NCBI GenBank assembly: GCA_020216895.1
Contig: JAIWOM010000067.1
Coordinates: forward strand, 1 to 7,592
Direction: 5' to 3'
Source of the DNA: Microcella sp.
GTDB taxonomy: Bacteria; Actinomycetota; Actinomycetes; Actinomycetales; Microbacteriaceae
Length of the DNA stretch: 7,592 nucleotides
The notes below the pieces were generated by a model, which worked only from the letters and a program-made list of their open reading frames with translations, had not been told where the DNA came from and did not search any database. The first letter of the stretch is position 1; each line of letters begins with the position of its first letter. A program made the position numbers and the translations under genes. Shown in pieces: positions 5,075 through 7,592 of this stretch.

Positions 5075-6334
5075 ATGACTTCCCCTTCGAACGGAGTCGA
5101 CGGCGCTGCGGCCATCGACCCGCACGTGCGCCTCAACGCCAACGGCCGCCCGCTGCTGCCCGGCGGGTACGGGCGCTCCGCCTACGACGTCGGCGGTGTT
5201 CCGCCGTACGCGGTGCGCGGCGAGGGCTGGCGGCTCTGGGATGACCGGGGGCGCGAGCTGATCGACGCGAACGGCAACTTCACGACGCTGATCCACGGCA
5301 CCGCGCACCCGCAGATCACCGAGGCCGCCGAGCGCGCCCTGCGGCGCGGCGCGTCCTGGGGCATCCCCAACGACGACGAGTGGGCACTCGCCGAGGCAGT
5401 GCTCGCGCGGATGCCCGGTCTCGGGCAGATCCGGTTCACGAACTCGGGGACCGAAGCGGTGATGTCGGCGATCCGGCTCGCACGCGCCGTCACCGGTCGC
5501 GACGGGATCGCGATGACCCGTGACGGCTATCACGGCTCGTCCGACGTCGCGCTGCTCGCCAGCGGGCCGTCGCGCGGCGTGCCCGACGGCGTCGCCGCCG
5601 ACGTCTCCCTCGTGCCCCTCAATGATCGGGATGCCCTCCGCGCGCTCTTCGCCGAGCGCGGCCGCACGATCGCGGCGCTGATCCTCGACCTGCTGCCGAA
5701 CAAGGCGGGCCTCATCGCCATCGACCCCGAGTTCGTCGCCGAGGCGCGCGCGCTCACGACCGCGCACGGCGCCCTCCTCGTCATCGATGAGGTCATCAGC
5801 TTCCGGCTCAGCCCCACGGGTCTCTCGGGTCGCTACGGCGTCGTGCCCGACCTGATCACGGTGGGCAAGATCATCGGCGGGGGCTTCCCGATCGGTGCGG
5901 TCGCCGGCCGGGATGAGGTCATGGAGCTCTTCGATCCGCGCGTACCGGGCAGCATCGTCCACTCCGGCACCTTCTCGGGCAACCCGGTGAGCGCGGCGGC
6001 GGGAACCGTCGCCCTGCAGCTGCTCGACGACGAGGCCATCGCCCGGCTGAATGCCCTGGGTGAGGCCGCCCGCGTGCGCGCCCGCCGCGCGCTCGACCGG
6101 GTCGGGTGGGAGGTGCGCGGTTCGGGTTCGCTGCTGCGACCGTTCCCGACGGGGGCCCGGAAAGTGCCCGTGGAGACGCAGCAGCGTCTCTGGTGGGCGG
6201 CCTACGACCGGGGACTGGTTCTGTCGTCGGCGAACCTCGCGGCGCTGTCGTCGCCGATGGATGCGGCGGTGGTCGACGATCTCGTCGATCGGCTGGTCGA
6301 CGCCGTCACGAGCATGGAGGAGGAGCCCGCATGA
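5075..6334 (+). CDS. Class III PLP aminotransferase, glutamate-1-semialdehyde-aminomutase-like
   Basis: A 419-residue fold-type I PLP enzyme (425 if started at the ATG at 5057). In the 419 numbering, NSGTEA at 123-128 binds the PLP phosphate, YHG at 152-154 stacks the ring, DEV at 238-240 supplies the Asp for the pyridine nitrogen, Lys265 (GKIIGGG) forms the Schiff base, and GTFSGNP at 298-304 is the second phosphate loop. The motif set is closest to glutamate-1-semialdehyde aminomutase and its aminotransferase relatives. A haem-biosynthetic role is unlikely because the neighbours are catabolic; transamination or isomerisation of an amino acid or amine intermediate is more likely. The stop overlaps the FAH start by ATGA, so the two are translationally coupled. 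An operator candidate and a leaderless-type promoter lie just upstream. Confidence 0.92.
   Translation: MTSPSNGVDGAAAIDPHVRLNANGRPLLPGGYGRSAYDVGGVPPYAVRGEGWRLWDDRGRELIDANGNFTTLIHGTAHPQITEAAERALRRGASWGIPNDDEWALAEAVLARMPGLGQIRFTNSGTEAVMSAIRLARAVTGRDGIAMTRDGYHGSSDVALLASGPSRGVPDGVAADVSLVPLNDRDALRALFAERGRTIAALILDLLPNKAGLIAIDPEFVAEARALTTAHGALLVIDEVISFRLSPTGLSGRYGVVPDLITVGKIIGGGFPIGAVAGRDEVMELFDPRVPGSIVHSGTFSGNPVSAAAGTVALQLLDDEAIARLNALGEAARVRARRALDRVGWEVRGSGSLLRPFPTGARKVPVETQQRLWWAAYDRGLVLSSANLAALSSPMDAAVVDDLVDRLVDAVTSMEEEPA
6316..6325 (+). promoter_or_regulatory. Ribosome binding site of the FAH-family gene
   Basis: GGAGGAGGAG lies within the last codons of the aminotransferase gene, five bases before the ATG at 6331. 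It picks this start over the longer in-frame opening at 6106, which is buried in the upstream gene. Confidence 0.8.
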
Positions 6335-7212
6335 GGCTCGTCTCGTACGAGGTGGCCGGAAGCCGGCCCCGTCCGGGATACGTCCGCGACGGTCAGGTCA
6401 TCGATCTCGACGCCGCACTGCGCTCGGTCGGTGTCGGCGGGCTGGGAGAGCCCCCCACGATGCGGGGGTTCCTCGAGCGGCACGGCAACGAGCTGGCGGC
6501 CATCACTAAGCGCCTCGCCGCGGTGGCCGTCCCGGCCGTCGCCCCGCTGCCGGACGTGCGGCTCCTCCCGCCTGTCGATGATCCTCGCAAGGTGCTGTGC
6601 GTCGGGCTGAACTACTCCGACCACGTGGCGGAGACCGGGAGGGCCCTGCCCGAGCATCCCGACGTCTTCGCGAAGTTCGCGAGCAGTCTGATCGGGCACG
6701 AGGCGCCCATGGCCGTGGCAGCACTCACCCTCAATCTCGACTTCGAGGGAGAGCTCGCGGTCATCATCGCCCGTGAGCTCCGTGCCGTCGGCGACGACGA
6801 GGCGCTCTCGGGTGTCGCCGGCATCACGATCATGAACGACACCACGGCCCGCGACCTGCAGTACCGGGGAACCCAGTGGCTGCTCGGCAAGGCCGTCGAC
6901 GGCTCCACCCCGCTCGGGCCGTGGCTGGTCACCGTGGACGAGATCGATGACGTGCAGAACCTGCAGCTCACGACCCGCGTCAACGGTGTGGAGATGCAGA
7001 GCGCATCCACGCGGTCGATGATCTTCTCGGTCGCGCGCATCATCGCCGAGCTGAGCCGCACGATGACGCTGCTGCCCGGCGACGTCATCGCGACGGGAAC
7101 GCCGCAGGGCATCGGCGCCAAGCGCACGCCGCCCGTCTGGCTGCAGCCGGGCGACGTCGTCGAGGTCGAGCTCGAGGGCGTCGGTATTCTGCGCAACCGG
7201 GTCTCGCTCTAG
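6331..7212 (+). CDS. Fumarylacetoacetate hydrolase family protein
   Basis: A 293-residue FAH-fold enzyme. Residues 1-70 are the variable N-terminal part, and from about 85 on is the catalytic domain. VGLNYSDH (91-98) carries His98, and the three acidic metal ligands of the family are Glu139, Glu141 (FEGELAVI) and Asp170 (MNDTTARD). The 29-residue gap from the second Glu to Asp is the same as I recall for human FAHD1. Lys187 in GKAVDGSTPLGP and the GTPQGIG loop (256-262) are also conserved. Such enzymes hydrolyse or decarboxylate beta-diketo acids, acylpyruvates, or oxo-enoic acids of aromatic and sugar catabolism with Mg or Mn. It is coupled to the aminotransferase by a four-base overlap. The exact reaction is not deducible; an acylpyruvase, decarboxylase, hydratase or lactonase-type dehydratase are all possible. 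Confidence 0.95.
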   Translation: MRLVSYEVAGSRPRPGYVRDGQVIDLDAALRSVGVGGLGEPPTMRGFLERHGNELAAITKRLAAVAVPAVAPLPDVRLLPPVDDPRKVLCVGLNYSDHVAETGRALPEHPDVFAKFASSLIGHEAPMAVAALTLNLDFEGELAVIIARELRAVGDDEALSGVAGITIMNDTTARDLQYRGTQWLLGKAVDGSTPLGPWLVTVDEIDDVQNLQLTTRVNGVEMQSASTRSMIFSVARIIAELSRTMTLLPGDVIATGTPQGIGAKRTPPVWLQPGDVVEVELEGVGILRNRVSL

Positions 7213-7231
7213 ACCTGACGGTTCCTCCCGG

Positions 7232-7248
7232 TGTGTCACTTCGGCACA
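7232..7248. promoter_or_regulatory. Candidate operator D, upstream of the aldehyde dehydrogenase
   Basis: The 17-mer TGTGTCACTTCGGCACA has perfect TGTG...CACA ends and is the cleanest copy at the outer arms. It begins 20 bases after the FAH stop. A weak -10 (CACGAT, 7271-7276) stands 22 bases downstream, the same geometry as at operator C. The start of transcription would be near 7283, which supports the ATG at 7335. Confidence 0.6.
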
Positions 7249-7317
7249 GTCGTGAGGAGGGGTCGCGGGACACGATGAGAGGGAGGCTGGGCCATCCGTC
7301 CGGCACCCGCAGAGTTG

Positions 7318-7324
7318 AAGGAAG
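7318..7324 (+). promoter_or_regulatory. Ribosome binding site of the aldehyde dehydrogenase gene
   Basis: AAGGAAG lies ten bases before the ATG at 7335. An in-frame ATG at 7275, with a GAGGAGG 14 bases upstream, would add 20 residues and is the less likely alternative. Confidence 0.55.
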
Positions 7325-7334
7325 CCGCATCGTC

Positions 7335-7592
7335 ATGACTGCCCCCGCTGAGATCGAGTTCGCCGCGTCGCTCGAGCGCGTCCGCGCCCGCGCGGAACCG
7401 ATCGTGGTGCCCCACTCGGTCGGTGGCGTCGAGTCGTTCGACGGCGAGCGGATCGTCCGTGAGGACCCGAGCCGTCCTGGCCTGCAGGTGAGCGCCTGCC
7501 ATGACGCGCCCGCCGAACTGGTGCAGCGCGCCCTTGCCGCGAGCCGTGCGGCGCAGCGCGAGTGGCGCCGGGTGCCGCTGCAGGAGCGCGTG
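7335..7592 (+). CDS. Aldehyde dehydrogenase family protein, N-terminal part
   Basis: The first 86 residues of a gene that runs off the right edge. The stretch from about residue 33 has the ALDH-superfamily opening: an FDGERIVREDPSRPG strand region, then a helix (ALAASRAAQREWRRVPLQER) that is characteristic of the NAD-binding domain start. The catalytic Cys and Glu would lie beyond the window. Enzymes of this family oxidise an aldehyde to an acid with NAD(P), a natural last step after the dehydrogenase, aminotransferase or monooxygenase reactions encoded nearby. It has its own gap of 122 bases with operator D, so it is probably a co-regulated separate unit. Assignment rests on the N-terminal part only; the subfamily is not recognisable. 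Confidence 0.82.
   Translation, partial: MTAPAEIEFAASLERVRARAEPIVVPHSVGGVESFDGERIVREDPSRPGLQVSACHDAPAELVQRALAASRAAQREWRRVPLQERV

Noticed and set aside
7275..7334. Upstream ATG start for the aldehyde dehydrogenase
   Set aside because: It is in frame and has a GAGGAGG upstream, but the added residues are not ALDH-like and the predicted -10 box overlaps this ATG. Kept only as an alternative.

Overview
The window looks like chromosomal DNA of a high-GC actinobacterium. The composition, the strong third-position G/C bias, a CGC-anticodon alanine tRNA without an encoded CCA, starts that appear leaderless (a TANNNT box 6-7 bases before the ATG) and GC-rich hairpins without T-tracts all fit Actinomycetota. 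Microbacteriaceae is a plausible family, but that is inference. No mobile-element gene, CRISPR array, rRNA gene or phage gene is visible.

Layout. Bases 1-140 may hold the 3' end of an upstream gene. A clear tRNA-Ala(CGC) follows at 226-298, then a forward gene (350-1345) for a small squalene-cyclase/prenyltransferase-like alpha-toroid protein. It converges, with a 20-base gap, on a reverse gene (1366-3144) for a type II-like flavin-containing monooxygenase with an N-terminal NTF2-like domain. Upstream of that, also on the reverse strand, is a short-chain dehydrogenase (SDR 1, 3338-4087) with a strong hairpin after its stop. SDR 1 is divergent from a second SDR (SDR 2, 4267-5013). SDR 2 is followed on the forward strand by a class III, glutamate-1-semialdehyde-aminomutase-like aminotransferase (5075-6334), a fumarylacetoacetate-hydrolase-family protein overlapping it by ATGA (6331-7212), and the first 86 codons of an aldehyde dehydrogenase (7335 to the window end).

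From the monooxygenase onward the genes look like one catabolic regulon split over both strands: two alcohol/ketone dehydrogenases, a flavin monooxygenase able in principle to do Baeyer-Villiger or heteroatom oxidation, a transaminase, an FAH-type C-C hydrolase or decarboxylase, and an aldehyde dehydrogenase. The substrate cannot be read from sequence; a cyclic or terpenoid ketone, or an amine-bearing compound, is possible.

The most interesting observation is a 17-base partly palindromic motif that recurs in each of the four intergenic gaps in front of these transcription units: before the monooxygenase, between the divergent SDRs, before the aminotransferase and before the aldehyde dehydrogenase. 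Eight of 17 positions are invariant and every other position uses only two bases. At the two best promoters the motif ends 21-22 bases upstream of an identical TACCGT box. It looks like the operator of an unseen pathway-specific regulator. A second point is a possible Asp-x-Cys...His zinc-site signature, like that of protein prenyltransferase beta subunits, in the squalene-cyclase-like protein.
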